NCBI GenBank assembly: GCA_902141825.1
Contig: CABFPG010000011.1
Span: 62,001-126,000 of the forward strand
Length of the DNA: 64,000 nucleotides
Reading direction: 5' to 3'
DNA from: Thalassocella blandensis
GTDB lineage: Bacteria > Pseudomonadota > Gammaproteobacteria > Pseudomonadales > Cellvibrionaceae
Translations under genes and position numbers: made by a program
Shown: in pieces, positions 18,319 to 28,318 of the stretch
Numbering within the stretch: position 1 is the first letter of the stretch
How the letters are laid out: the number at the start of each line of letters is the position of its first letter
The notes under the pieces: generated by a model
Seen by the model: the letters and a program-made list of their open reading frames with translations, nothing else
Told to the model about the DNA's origin: nothing
Database searches by the model: none

Positions 18319-18636
18319 CTAGGCTTCCTGGTCACCACTAAGTGTTTTTACTTGGCAAATCTCAGGATTTGCTTGCGCCATTTTTTGAGTAAAGCTGTTA
18401 CCTTCGTACGCAGCAACGATCTGTTGATATTTAGATTTTGGTTCAGAAAACTCGGTTGAAGACTTTTTTGCGTTGCCGCACATGTCAATCGCGTCAACCG
18501 GAAACCATTTTGCCCCGTCCATTCGTAACTGAGCCTGCCTGTCATCTACTGAAACTTCAGACGAGTGCCTGCTCTCGCTCACAGAATATGTCGAGAAACA
18601 ACAGAGAACGCATAATACACCTAATGTAAATCTCAT
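18319..18636 (-). CDS. Small secreted protein of unknown function
   Basis: The 105-residue protein has a signal peptide (MRFTLGVLCVLCCFSTYSVS) and two later Cys residues (about 53 and 94) that could form a disulfide. GGAG lies eight bases before ATG 18636. No family recognised. It converges with maeB across the terminator. Confidence 0.65.
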   Translation of the reverse strand: MRFTLGVLCVLCCFSTYSVSESRHSSEVSVDDRQAQLRMDGAKWFPVDAIDMCGNAKKSSTEFSEPKSKYQQIVAAYEGNSFTQKMAQANPEICQVKTLSGDQEA

Positions 18637-19314
18637 CAGTCTTGCTCCTACCCATCAACAAGGGAACCCTGGACTTCAGCGTAAAAGGTATACGCAGGAG
18701 GATAAACTTGCTTGTTTAGGGTGTTGGTTATTTATTATGTTTATTCGAACCAAAGCAGCGAACAATTTATGTTCAAAGCTGTGAAAGCTATTTTTGAATC
18801 TAACTTTTTTACGTATGTTTTAACGTATGTTTTTATTTTGATTTATATATTGCGCAATAAATTAAATGCGCTTAACTCTGCATAAGCGGGCAAAAATATC
18901 GATAATGAAACATTGCCCCGGTTATTAAAATTTTTGCGACTAAGCAAAAAAGTACATGAAACATACCATGCCAGCTTTGAAGAGTGAAGTGTTTTATCAG
19001 GCCTGCGATTTCCAATAGCTTAAACTATTAACCCGAATAACACCCGCTCCTCGAAACATCTCTATTTACAAGACTCCTGAAACTTTGGTCCCCTCAACTT
19101 TTTCTCACGTGAACTCGAAGCCGTACCATTTATCAGTAATCAAACCGTCTATCAGCAATCAAACCGCCATTAATTTCGCACCAAAAAGCAGCACATCATA
19201 AGAACAGCCAGATGGTACCGAGCTCACATTCAATATGTCCTGGTGCAATTCAATTCCACATTAGAATTAAATCTATCAGAAACTCAGTGCTCAATATTAA
19301 AAAATAGTTCCACA
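18637..19314. other. Long intergenic region, no gene seen
   Basis: The stretch is AT-rich. It contains a repeated GTATGTTTT (about 18813-18833) and a two-copy 19-base tandem repeat (19131-19168, unit TATCAGYAATCAAACCGYC). No RNA gene or supported ORF. Confidence 0.5.
19131..19168. repeat. Two-copy 19-base direct repeat
   Basis: TATCAGTAATCAAACCGTC is followed directly by TATCAGCAATCAAACCGCC, differing at two positions. It is non-coding. Confidence 0.7.
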
Positions 19315-19638
19315 CTACTTCTCTGTTTTTCGAGCCGCCCTCACATCATCTATGCTCCCACCATTTACAACGTGAAGATAACCCATTGCCTCCAAAGCTT
19401 CTTTCGCCAAACCCGCACGCCGCCCACTTCTACAATACAACACAATATCTGCATTTTTATCCGGAATCAGTGCGGTTACACGAGGTACAATTTCAGTATA
19501 GGTAATTCGAGTATCACCAGAAATATGATCCGCTTTATATTCCTCTTCACTGCGAACATCTATCCAATATGTTTCCGCCATAACTGCGTTCGTAAAAAAT
19601 AAAAATATGATTATTAATGGAATCACTATTTTTTTCAC
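19315..19638 (-). CDS. Periplasmic rhodanese-like protein (PspE type)
   Basis: The 107-residue protein has a signal peptide ending about residue 21 (NAVMA-ET) and a single rhodanese domain: YWIDVRSEEEYKADHISG, then the active-site loop VLYCRSGRRAG with the catalytic Cys, and LEAMGYLHVVNGG. The size and export fit PspE-like thiosulfate sulfurtransferases. The GTG start at 19638 has GAGGAG six bases upstream. It stands alone. Confidence 0.88.
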   Translation of the reverse strand: MKKIVIPLIIIFLFFTNAVMAETYWIDVRSEEEYKADHISGDTRITYTEIVPRVTALIPDKNADIVLYCRSGRRAGLAKEALEAMGYLHVVNGGSIDDVRAARKTEK

Positions 19639-19816
19639 AATACTCTCCTCTTTCTAAAATAAGCTATCACTTAGCGCTAAAAAATATAGACGTTTACCAG
19701 TATGGCAATCCAAAATAATCATCGCCGCATTAAGACAGGTCGACATCAGATTACCTATATTTATTCCACTGAAACATTTAATGGACTTCAAAAATAAAAC
19801 ATTGAAGTCGTTGTGA

Positions 19817-20368
19817 CTAATCGACCGAAAATGATATTTTATTTATGTATTTTGGAGGAACTGATTCGACAAGCCATACATTATTCGCCGTTTTATAGAA
19901 ACTGAACCCGTCTGCATGCATATCCAAAGAATTTATTCGCAATAATATTGGCTTTCCATATCGACTACCGACGGACTTGGCTACCGATTCGGCTTCAGTC
20001 AGGTGAACATGATGCCTCCCACCCTTATTCAATCCATCCCCATTTATACTTGACCAAAATCGTTCCGCTGTACCGTGCAACAGAAACTCTGGAGGCTTTC
20101 GCACTGGCAAATCCAGTTCCAAGTCTATTGAATGTCCTTGATTCGCGCGTATTTTGCTTCCCTCTTCATCGATAGCAAAGCGTTGTTTATCGTTCGTTTC
20201 CACCACAACACTAATGAGTTCATAAGAAAGCGTAAAACGGCTGGTTTTCGAGATAATATCGTCAATTTCTCCCCAGCCATTTCGATCCAACTTCAACCCA
20301 ATCTCACCAGGGTTATGACGAAGAATATAGCTTAAATACTTTGAAATTTCCGTCAGCTCTTTGTCCAT
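19817..20368 (-). CDS. kptA: RNA 2'-phosphotransferase KptA/Tpt1
   Basis: From ATG 20368 (GAAGG eight bases upstream) the protein has 183 residues. Family motifs are present: KYLSYILRHNP at the N-terminus, IRANQGHSI, LLHGTAERFW, and RHHVHLTEAE. Members move an internal 2'-phosphate from RNA to NAD. In eukaryotes this completes tRNA splicing; in bacteria the role is uncertain and the gene is sporadic, which suggests transfer. No partner gene is visible. Confidence 0.92.
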   Translation of the reverse strand: MDKELTEISKYLSYILRHNPGEIGLKLDRNGWGEIDDIISKTSRFTLSYELISVVVETNDKQRFAIDEEGSKIRANQGHSIDLELDLPVRKPPEFLLHGTAERFWSSINGDGLNKGGRHHVHLTEAESVAKSVGSRYGKPILLRINSLDMHADGFSFYKTANNVWLVESVPPKYINKISFSVD

Positions 20369-20671
20369 TTCATTACCTTCAACATCATTCACAACAACAC
20401 TGTTAGATTCTGACTTTCCAAACCAACACGTTAGAAAGCGGATTGGCTCGGTTCAAGCCCCGGTCCTGGCAGCACCAGAGACCCTTCTGTTTTTAGTCGT
20501 AATTAAGGGATCGATGCGCACAAACCTCCAGCAGGACTGAACATATTTGAATTAACGAGATAATGTAATTCCTCTGCATAGCTCCAATCCAGAAAAACTG
20601 AACAACCTACTTAATAAACAGAACTGTCTCACCCCTTTTTCATCAAAAACAGCATCACAATATCTAATTAT
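20369..20671. other. Intergenic region upstream of kptA
   Basis: About 300 bases with no supported gene. A GGTTCAAGCCCC...CACCA segment (20450-20477) looks like a tRNA end at first sight but does not fold as one. Confidence 0.4.
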
Positions 20672-21127
20672 CTATATCCAACGCCGGACCCTATCGCAAT
20701 ATTCACGGTATTGCTGACCAAACAAATCGGTTAACGCCAATTCTTCAGCTTCAATTTGCAGTTTATTCATCAAGAGCACAAAACTTGGTACGGCAATCAA
20801 GGCCATAATTGAATTGCGCCAGAAAATTACACATAGTAAATAGCACAACATGGCCAGATACATGGGATTACGGCTTCGAGCGTAAATTCCGGAAGTGACG
20901 AGCTTAGTAGCTTGCTCCGGTTGAAGCGGGTTTACTGTTGTTTTCTCTGTTTTAAATTTTATCAAAGCAAGCAGCGCGAAAATCAGCGCCACCGCAAGTG
21001 TTAAAACGCTAAGAAAATCACCTAACAGGGAAGGAAGCTTAGGCCCTGGTAGTCGAGTCAGAATAATCACGAATACGATGTGGATAAGGAGCAAAATGAC
21101 AGGTGGTATCTTTTTTTTCAGTTGCAT
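20672..21127 (-). CDS. Isoprenylcysteine-methyltransferase-like membrane protein (ICMT/PEMT superfamily)
   Basis: The 151-residue protein starts at ATG 21127, five bases after AAGGAG. It has about four membrane segments and the C-terminal signature LVTSGIYARSRNPMYLAML, with the conserved EAEELALTDLFGQQYREYC region. Bacterial members are predicted SAM-dependent membrane methyltransferases of unknown substrate. It lies 22 bases downstream of the gor stop and probably shares its transcript. Confidence 0.85.
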   Translation of the reverse strand: MQLKKKIPPVILLLIHIVFVIILTRLPGPKLPSLLGDFLSVLTLAVALIFALLALIKFKTEKTTVNPLQPEQATKLVTSGIYARSRNPMYLAMLCYLLCVIFWRNSIMALIAVPSFVLLMNKLQIEAEELALTDLFGQQYREYCDRVRRWI

Positions 21128-21149
21128 TTTCACTCCTTAAGTATGCTGT

Positions 21150-22520
21150 TTAATCACTAGAAGAATAAGGCTCAGCACTTTCACGCATCGTCACAAATTC
21201 CTCGGCTGCCGTTGGGTGAATACCTATTGTTGAGTCAAATATTTTTTTGGTGGCACCAGCCTGCATTGCAATCGCAATCCCCTGGATCAATTCCCCTGCA
21301 TCTGGCCCCACCATGTGAGCGCCCAGGATTTTGTCCGTATTTTCATCCACCAGCAATTTCATTAGCATTTTTTCCTGGCTATTCCCGAGCGTGTGTTTTA
21401 ATGCACGAAAACTACTTCGGTAGGTTTTATATGGCAAGCCCTGCTCTTGTAAATCGGCTTCAGTCGATCCGACAGTGGCAATATTAGGTTGACAAAAAAC
21501 AGCCGTTGCAATATTGCGATAATCCAGCTCAATTTTTTCCCCGTTGAAAAGATGTTTAGCCAGTGACATTCCCTCAGCTAAGGCAACCGGGGTCAGCTCA
21601 ACACGTCCAATTACATCACCAAGCGCATAGATACTCGGTTCATCCGTTTGAAATTCTTCGTTTACCTTTATTTCGCCTTTATCACCCAGCTTAACTGCAG
21701 TGTTTTCCAGTCCCAAATTTTCGGTTCGAGGTTTCCGGCCTATGGCAGTGAATACCGCATCTGTTTTTACCGTGTAGTCGTTCGTACAATTTACGATAAG
21801 TCTACCCGATTCATCCTTTTCTATTTTTTCAATGTCGGTATTAAATGTTAATCTGATTCCTGCATTTTGAAGTTGAGTTGCGACAAAATCTCTAACTTCC
21901 TCATCGAAGCCTCTTAAAAATTTTGCACCGCGATACAAAAGCTCCACTTCGCAGCCCAGGCCATTAAAAATACTAGCAAATTCTACTGCGATATATCCGC
22001 CGCCTTGTATCACCACTGACTTTGGCAATGCGTCCAAATAAAAAGCTTGATCCGAATTAAAAGTGAATTCAGCGCCTGGAAACTGTGGCGTATTAGGCTT
22101 GCCACCTACCGCGACAAGTATGCGTTCCGCGCGAATTTTGGCATTGTTTATTTCGATAGTATGCGGATCTACAATTTTGGCATGACCTTGTATGATCTCC
22201 ACTCCGGCGTTTGACAATATTCTCTCGTAAACACCATTTAAACGCTTAATTTCGCGCGTTTTGTTATCTCGTAATGTTGGCCAATCAAATTCAACACCAG
22301 ACACTTGCCAACCGAAGTCTTGCGCCAGTTTATTTACTTTTTCAAACTCGGAGGCATAGGCAAATAACTTTTTAGGAACGCAACCCACATTGACACAGGT
22401 GCCACCGTAAAAAGTGTCTTCAGCAATTGCCACTCTGGCACCCAGTTGAGCGGCTATTCGACTAGCTCTAACGCCACCCGAGCCCGCACCAATTACAAAC
22501 AGATCGTAGTCGTAAGTCAC
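21150..22520 (-). CDS. gor: Glutathione-disulfide reductase
   Basis: The 456-residue protein is a class I flavin disulfide reductase: FAD motif VIGAGSGGVRASRIA, redox-active GGTCVNVGCVPKK, NADPH motif VIQGGGYIAVEFASIF, and C-terminal GIHPTAAEEFVTMR with the catalytic His-Glu. The GSGGVRASR form is characteristic of glutathione reductase rather than lipoamide dehydrogenase. It uses NADPH to keep glutathione reduced in the cytoplasm. GTG 22520 is the only plausible start. Confidence 0.95.
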   Translation of the reverse strand: MTYDYDLFVIGAGSGGVRASRIAAQLGARVAIAEDTFYGGTCVNVGCVPKKLFAYASEFEKVNKLAQDFGWQVSGVEFDWPTLRDNKTREIKRLNGVYERILSNAGVEIIQGHAKIVDPHTIEINNAKIRAERILVAVGGKPNTPQFPGAEFTFNSDQAFYLDALPKSVVIQGGGYIAVEFASIFNGLGCEVELLYRGAKFLRGFDEEVRDFVATQLQNAGIRLTFNTDIEKIEKDESGRLIVNCTNDYTVKTDAVFTAIGRKPRTENLGLENTAVKLGDKGEIKVNEEFQTDEPSIYALGDVIGRVELTPVALAEGMSLAKHLFNGEKIELDYRNIATAVFCQPNIATVGSTEADLQEQGLPYKTYRSSFRALKHTLGNSQEKMLMKLLVDENTDKILGAHMVGPDAGELIQGIAIAMQAGATKKIFDSTIGIHPTAAEEFVTMRESAEPYSSSD

Positions 22521-22700
22521 AGTATTATCACTACTCCATATATACTTAAGATTCGCTAAGCATCAAGTTGCAAGACGCACGCAAGAAAGGTGGTGACACT
22601 TCTACAAACATTTGGACTCATCATGTCCAACAGTTTTCACCATATTTAGTAGAGATAGTAAGGCCGTACGATGGATATCCCAAGGCCTGAAGGAAAGATT

Positions 22701-22952
22701 TCACACTTTAATTTCGATTGATGGGCTGTCCCCGCCTTTTCGGCGATCTTTACCGGATCTCATATCGTACATGCCACGCTTTTCGCCACGGCGATCGCGC
22801 CGATCGTGCCCCTTACGCCGGTCTTTAGTGACGATATAAGGCTCCGCGTCTTTTTCATCCGTTTTGGCCTCCACTTCGTTGGATTCCGGCACTTTCGAAT
22901 TCGTCGGAGTTAAGCGGCGCGTGTGATAAATGGGTTTAATCTGGTCAACCAT
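22701..22952 (-). CDS. Small highly charged protein of unknown function
   Basis: The 83-residue protein is rich in Asp, Arg and Lys, with a repeated DRRKG/DRRDRRG pattern (residues about 44-73) and no membrane segment. Its start at 22952 has a weak ribosome site. I do not recognise a family. The coding call rests on an uninterrupted frame with biased composition in an otherwise open gap. Confidence 0.5.
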   Translation of the reverse strand: MVDQIKPIYHTRRLTPTNSKVPESNEVEAKTDEKDAEPYIVTKDRRKGHDRRDRRGEKRGMYDMRSGKDRRKGGDSPSIEIKV

Positions 22953-23055
22953 GCTGTTTCACAATTTATTGGATTGGCAAATTAGATTCAAATCGATTAT
23001 TTCAATATACGCTGGATATTTCGGCGCACATAATCAGGTTATCGGCCGATTAAAC

Positions 23056-24435
23056 TTATTTTTTATACCAATTTAGACTTGAATGCAATTTCACCACATT
23101 ACCAATAATGAGCAAAGTGGGCGCGTGCACTTCATGAGAATCAACATATGCGGGAAGTTTTTCCAACGTGGAAATATGATTTTTTTGCTCTGGCAAGGTT
23201 CCTCTCTCGATAAGTGCTGCGGGTGTGTCACCAGGCTTGCCATGCTCGATCAACTTACTGCAGATAGTAGAGAGGCCAGCAAGGCCCATATAAAACACCA
23301 GCGTTTGTGAGTTATCGACAAATTCATTCCAGGGGTAATTGATATCCCCTTCTTTCATGTGGCCGGTGATAAACCGTACAGAATGGGAGTGATCACGATG
23401 CGTCAGAGGAATTCCCGCATAACTGGCGCAACCAGACGCGGCTGTAATGCCGGGAACCACTTGAAAAGGGATGTTATTTGCAGCAAGTAAATCGATTTCT
23501 TCGCCGCCACGTCCAAAGATAAAGGGATCTCCACCTTTCAACCGTAAAACACGTTTGCCCTGTTGGGCATATGACAAGAGCAATTCATTGATAGATTGCT
23601 GAGACATGGTGTGCTGCGCGCGTTGCTTGCCAACATATACACGCTCAGCATCACGCCTGACCATTTCCAAAATAGGCGGAGACACAAGCCTGTCATACAG
23701 CACAACTTCAGCTTGCTGCATCAAACGGACGGCTTTAAAGGTGAGCAAATCCGGATCACCCGGGCCTGCTCCCACCAAATACACTTCGCCACCACGAGCT
23801 AAATCTCGCTGTTGAATTTTTTCCTGCAGCATTGCCGCAGCTTGCCCGGCATTTCCACTGAGCACCTGCTCGGCAATCTCGCCATTTAATACATTCTCCC
23901 AAAACCGGCGTCTTTCATCTTCTGAAGTAAACGCCTCTTTCACGGATTGACGAAATTGACTTGCCAATTTGGCGAGCTCGCCATATTGCGCAGGAATACT
24001 GGTTTCTAGCTGAGTACGAATTTTTCGGGCGAGTACCGGCGCTTCACCACCACTAGCAATTCCAATCACCAGTGGACTGCGATCTACGATCGCCGGCATG
24101 ATAACACTGCACAAATCTGGATTATCTACCACATTTACCGGCAGACGGCGTTGGTGACAATCTTTTGCAACCTGTTGATTAATATCACGCTCGTCGGTCG
24201 CAGATATCACCAGACTTTTGCCATTTAAAAACGAAGCATCATAAAACTGATGAACAATATGGCCCTTGGATTGCTGAACCAACAACTGTAATTCGGGTTC
24301 AACTTCAGGAGCCACCACGTGGATGATCGCCCCTGCTTTGTTTAATAAGCGAGCCTTGCGCGTGGCAATGGTGCCGCCTCCAACCAGGAGACAATCCTTT
24401 CCTTTTAAATCAAAAAATAAAGGTAAATAATCCAC
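23056..24435 (-). CDS. cysG: Siroheme synthase (uroporphyrinogen III methyltransferase / precorrin-2 dehydrogenase / ferrochelatase)
   Basis: The 459-residue protein has the full CysG fusion. Residues about 1-210 form the dehydrogenase/chelatase part (LLVGGGTIATRKARLL). Residues about 217-459 form the methyltransferase part (VYLVGAGPGDPDLLTFKA, LRLKGGDPFIFGRGGEE, GITAASGCASYAGIPLTHR). It converts uroporphyrinogen III to siroheme for sulfite and nitrite reductases. GTG 24435 is used. It follows serS by 24 bases, an order also known from pseudomonads. Confidence 0.97.
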   Translation of the reverse strand: MDYLPLFFDLKGKDCLLVGGGTIATRKARLLNKAGAIIHVVAPEVEPELQLLVQQSKGHIVHQFYDASFLNGKSLVISATDERDINQQVAKDCHQRRLPVNVVDNPDLCSVIMPAIVDRSPLVIGIASGGEAPVLARKIRTQLETSIPAQYGELAKLASQFRQSVKEAFTSEDERRRFWENVLNGEIAEQVLSGNAGQAAAMLQEKIQQRDLARGGEVYLVGAGPGDPDLLTFKAVRLMQQAEVVLYDRLVSPPILEMVRRDAERVYVGKQRAQHTMSQQSINELLLSYAQQGKRVLRLKGGDPFIFGRGGEEIDLLAANNIPFQVVPGITAASGCASYAGIPLTHRDHSHSVRFITGHMKEGDINYPWNEFVDNSQTLVFYMGLAGLSTICSKLIEHGKPGDTPAALIERGTLPEQKNHISTLEKLPAYVDSHEVHAPTLLIIGNVVKLHSSLNWYKK

Positions 24436-24459
24436 TCGCCAAATTCCACATTATTATCA

Positions 24460-26125
<1,666 letters not shown>

Positions 26126-26209
26126 ATAAAATCCTCGGTGTTGAATTCTTGCTCGCGGGTTTTCACGGATTACTCTCAGTCGATATTCTGGGGGTAGTTC
26201 AGGCTCAGT

Positions 26210-27565
26210 TTATTTCTTTTTTTCATGCTGGTTTCTGTATTCAACATTCTGATGGCGTAAATGTTGTAATTTTTCACCAATTTGTATTTCCAGCCCTCGC
26301 TTTACAGGTGCGTAATAATGCGTTTCTTCCATTTCATCTGGAAAGTATTTTACTCCGGCAGCAAACGCATCTGGCTCGTCGTGGGCGTACCGATATTCCG
26401 CTCCATACTCCATGTTTTTCATTAACCTGGTGGGGGCGTTACGCAAATGCATCGGCACATCATAGCTGGGCAAAGATTGCACATGTGCACGAGCGGCTTT
26501 AAAGGCATTATACACTGCATTACTTTTTGCGGCCGAGGCGAGATAAACAACGGCTTGAGCCAGCGTCAATTCCCCTTCCGGGCTTCCCAAACGCTCCTGC
26601 GCCTCCCATGCGTCCATCGCTATTTGCAAAGCTCTTGGGTCAGCATTACCGATATCTTCACTGGCCATTCGTACCACACGACGCGCGATGTAAATAGGAT
26701 CGCAACCACCATCCAGCATTCTTAAACACCAGTAAAGCGCCGCATCCGGGTCTGATCCACGCACGGATTTATGTAAAGCGGAGATTTGCTCATAGAAAAC
26801 GTCACCGCCTTTATCAAAGCGACGAACATCCCCAACGAGTACCTGCTCTAAAACATCCAGGCCAATTTCGTCATTATCTTCGACCAAATCACTGGCGATT
26901 TCCAACAGGTTTAGTGCACGACGAGCGTCACCATCAGCAGCCGTTGCCAATAATTTCATGGGTTCAGCGGCAATACTCAGACTTCGCCGCCCCAACCCCA
27001 GCTCTTCATCGTGTAGTGCTCGTAGAATCAATTTCTGCAGCTGTTCCGGGGAGAAGCTTTTCAGCACATAGACTCGGCAGCGCGATAACAATGCGTTGTT
27101 CACTTCAAACGATGGATTTTCCGTCGTAGCCCCAACGAATATCACGGTGCCATCTTCTACATATGGGAGAAATGCATCCTGCTGACTTTTATTAAAACGA
27201 TGCACTTCATCAACGAATAAAATTGTCTGCCGACCGTATTGCGCGCGCTGTTGCTGTGCCTCCTGCACGGCTTGGCGAATATCTTTCACGCCCGAAAGCA
27301 CCGCAGAAATTGCAATAAAATGGCTATCAACTTCATTCGCCAGCAAACGGGCAAGTGTTGTTTTTCCTACACCAGGAGGCCCCCAAAGAATCATGGAGTG
27401 AATTTGCCCGCGCTCTACAGCAAGCCGCAGGGGTTTATTCTCACCAAGCAGATGCTCCTGTGCGATATATTCGCCCACCCGCTTTGGCCGCATGCGAGCC
27501 GCTAAAGGTTGCCCGAGTTGATCAGAACCCAGCGCATCGGCACTAAACAGGTCACCACCGCTCAT
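26210..27565 (-). CDS. rarA: Replication-associated recombination protein A (AAA+ ATPase)
   Basis: The protein (451 residues from ATG 27565) has MRPKRVGEYIAQEHLLG, Walker A GPPGVGKTTLARLLA, Walker B ILFVDEVHRFNK, and sensor ATTENPSFEVN, followed by the C-terminal tetramerisation region (SDPDAALYWCLRMLDGG). RarA/MgsA acts at stalled replication forks. An in-frame TTG lies two codons upstream of the chosen ATG. It lies between lolA and crcB, as in related genomes. Confidence 0.97.
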   Translation of the reverse strand: MSGGDLFSADALGSDQLGQPLAARMRPKRVGEYIAQEHLLGENKPLRLAVERGQIHSMILWGPPGVGKTTLARLLANEVDSHFIAISAVLSGVKDIRQAVQEAQQQRAQYGRQTILFVDEVHRFNKSQQDAFLPYVEDGTVIFVGATTENPSFEVNNALLSRCRVYVLKSFSPEQLQKLILRALHDEELGLGRRSLSIAAEPMKLLATAADGDARRALNLLEIASDLVEDNDEIGLDVLEQVLVGDVRRFDKGGDVFYEQISALHKSVRGSDPDAALYWCLRMLDGGCDPIYIARRVVRMASEDIGNADPRALQIAMDAWEAQERLGSPEGELTLAQAVVYLASAAKSNAVYNAFKAARAHVQSLPSYDVPMHLRNAPTRLMKNMEYGAEYRYAHDEPDAFAAGVKYFPDEMEETHYYAPVKRGLEIQIGEKLQHLRHQNVEYRNQHEKKK

Positions 27566-27643
27566 GCTCAAACCAATATACTTTTAAGGTTGATTAACTT
27601 AACGGGCATTAACTTATAGGTCATTAGCTTAAGGGCTATTAAA

Positions 27644-28300
27644 TTAAGGGTCATTGACAATAATATCTGTCCCGGGTGGCGGACTAAATTCAAACACGTC
27701 TGCGCCTAAACTGATGTTGGTTTTTACCTTATCCAAACTTACGTCTGTGGTTTGACCAAGCTTGTCAGCAAAACTCATTGCATTTAATACGAATGCTTTG
27801 CCACTTTTTTTGAAAACAAAAGTCATCGATTCAAATGAACTGTCATTCGTCTGTTTATTTTTCAAAACAAAGCTATAAATGTTTTTACTGGACTGCTTTT
27901 CAATGTTGTATTGAGCTTCTATCGCTTTCACATCGCCACTTATCAACAATGCAGGGCTACCAGCAAGTGAATCATTTTGATGGACGGTTAACTGCTCTAA
28001 ATCGGGATCATATATCTTTAGTTTTTCCGGCGTGCCCGCCACTATCTGCTCATAAGGCGGAGCGATTTTCCACAGGAAGTAACCGGGGCGTTTCACTTTA
28101 AACTCGCCTTTCGTTTCCTGTACAAGCTTGCCATCCGGATCTTTAATTTTTTGCACAAAATTACCTTGCAAAGTCTCAAAGCTGGCCAGTATTTCAGTAA
28201 AGGATTCAGCAGAATCAGATTTTTCAGCAAACACCAGGGCACTTCCTACAGAACAATACAGCAATGCACCTGCGAATATTACGCGAGAAATTAATGTCAT
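27644..28300 (-). CDS. lolA: Outer-membrane lipoprotein carrier LolA
   Basis: From ATG 28300 (AAGG seven bases upstream) the protein has 218 residues with a signal peptide cleaved around residue 26. The mature part matches LolA: SFETLQGNFVQKIKDPDG, GEFKVKRPGYFLWKIAPPYEQ, and later ISGDVKAIEAQYNIE. It shuttles lipoproteins across the periplasm from LolCDE, whose genes lie at 48.5-51.7 kb. It starts 18 bases after ftsK ends. Confidence 0.95.
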   Translation of the reverse strand: MTLISRVIFAGALLYCSVGSALVFAEKSDSAESFTEILASFETLQGNFVQKIKDPDGKLVQETKGEFKVKRPGYFLWKIAPPYEQIVAGTPEKLKIYDPDLEQLTVHQNDSLAGSPALLISGDVKAIEAQYNIEKQSSKNIYSFVLKNKQTNDSSFESMTFVFKKSGKAFVLNAMSFADKLGQTTDVSLDKVKTNISLGADVFEFSPPPGTDIIVNDP

Positions 28301-28318
28301 TTTCAACCTTTCACTCTA

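Noticed and set aside
20441-20477. tRNA-like end (GGTTCAAGCCCC...CACCA)
   Set aside because: The T-stem has a mismatch, the spacing to CCA is wrong, and there is no matching 5' acceptor or anticodon arm upstream. A degraded tRNA or attachment site cannot be excluded.
26126-26209. Search for a fluoride riboswitch before crcB
   Set aside because: The short gap does not contain the conserved fluoride aptamer elements.
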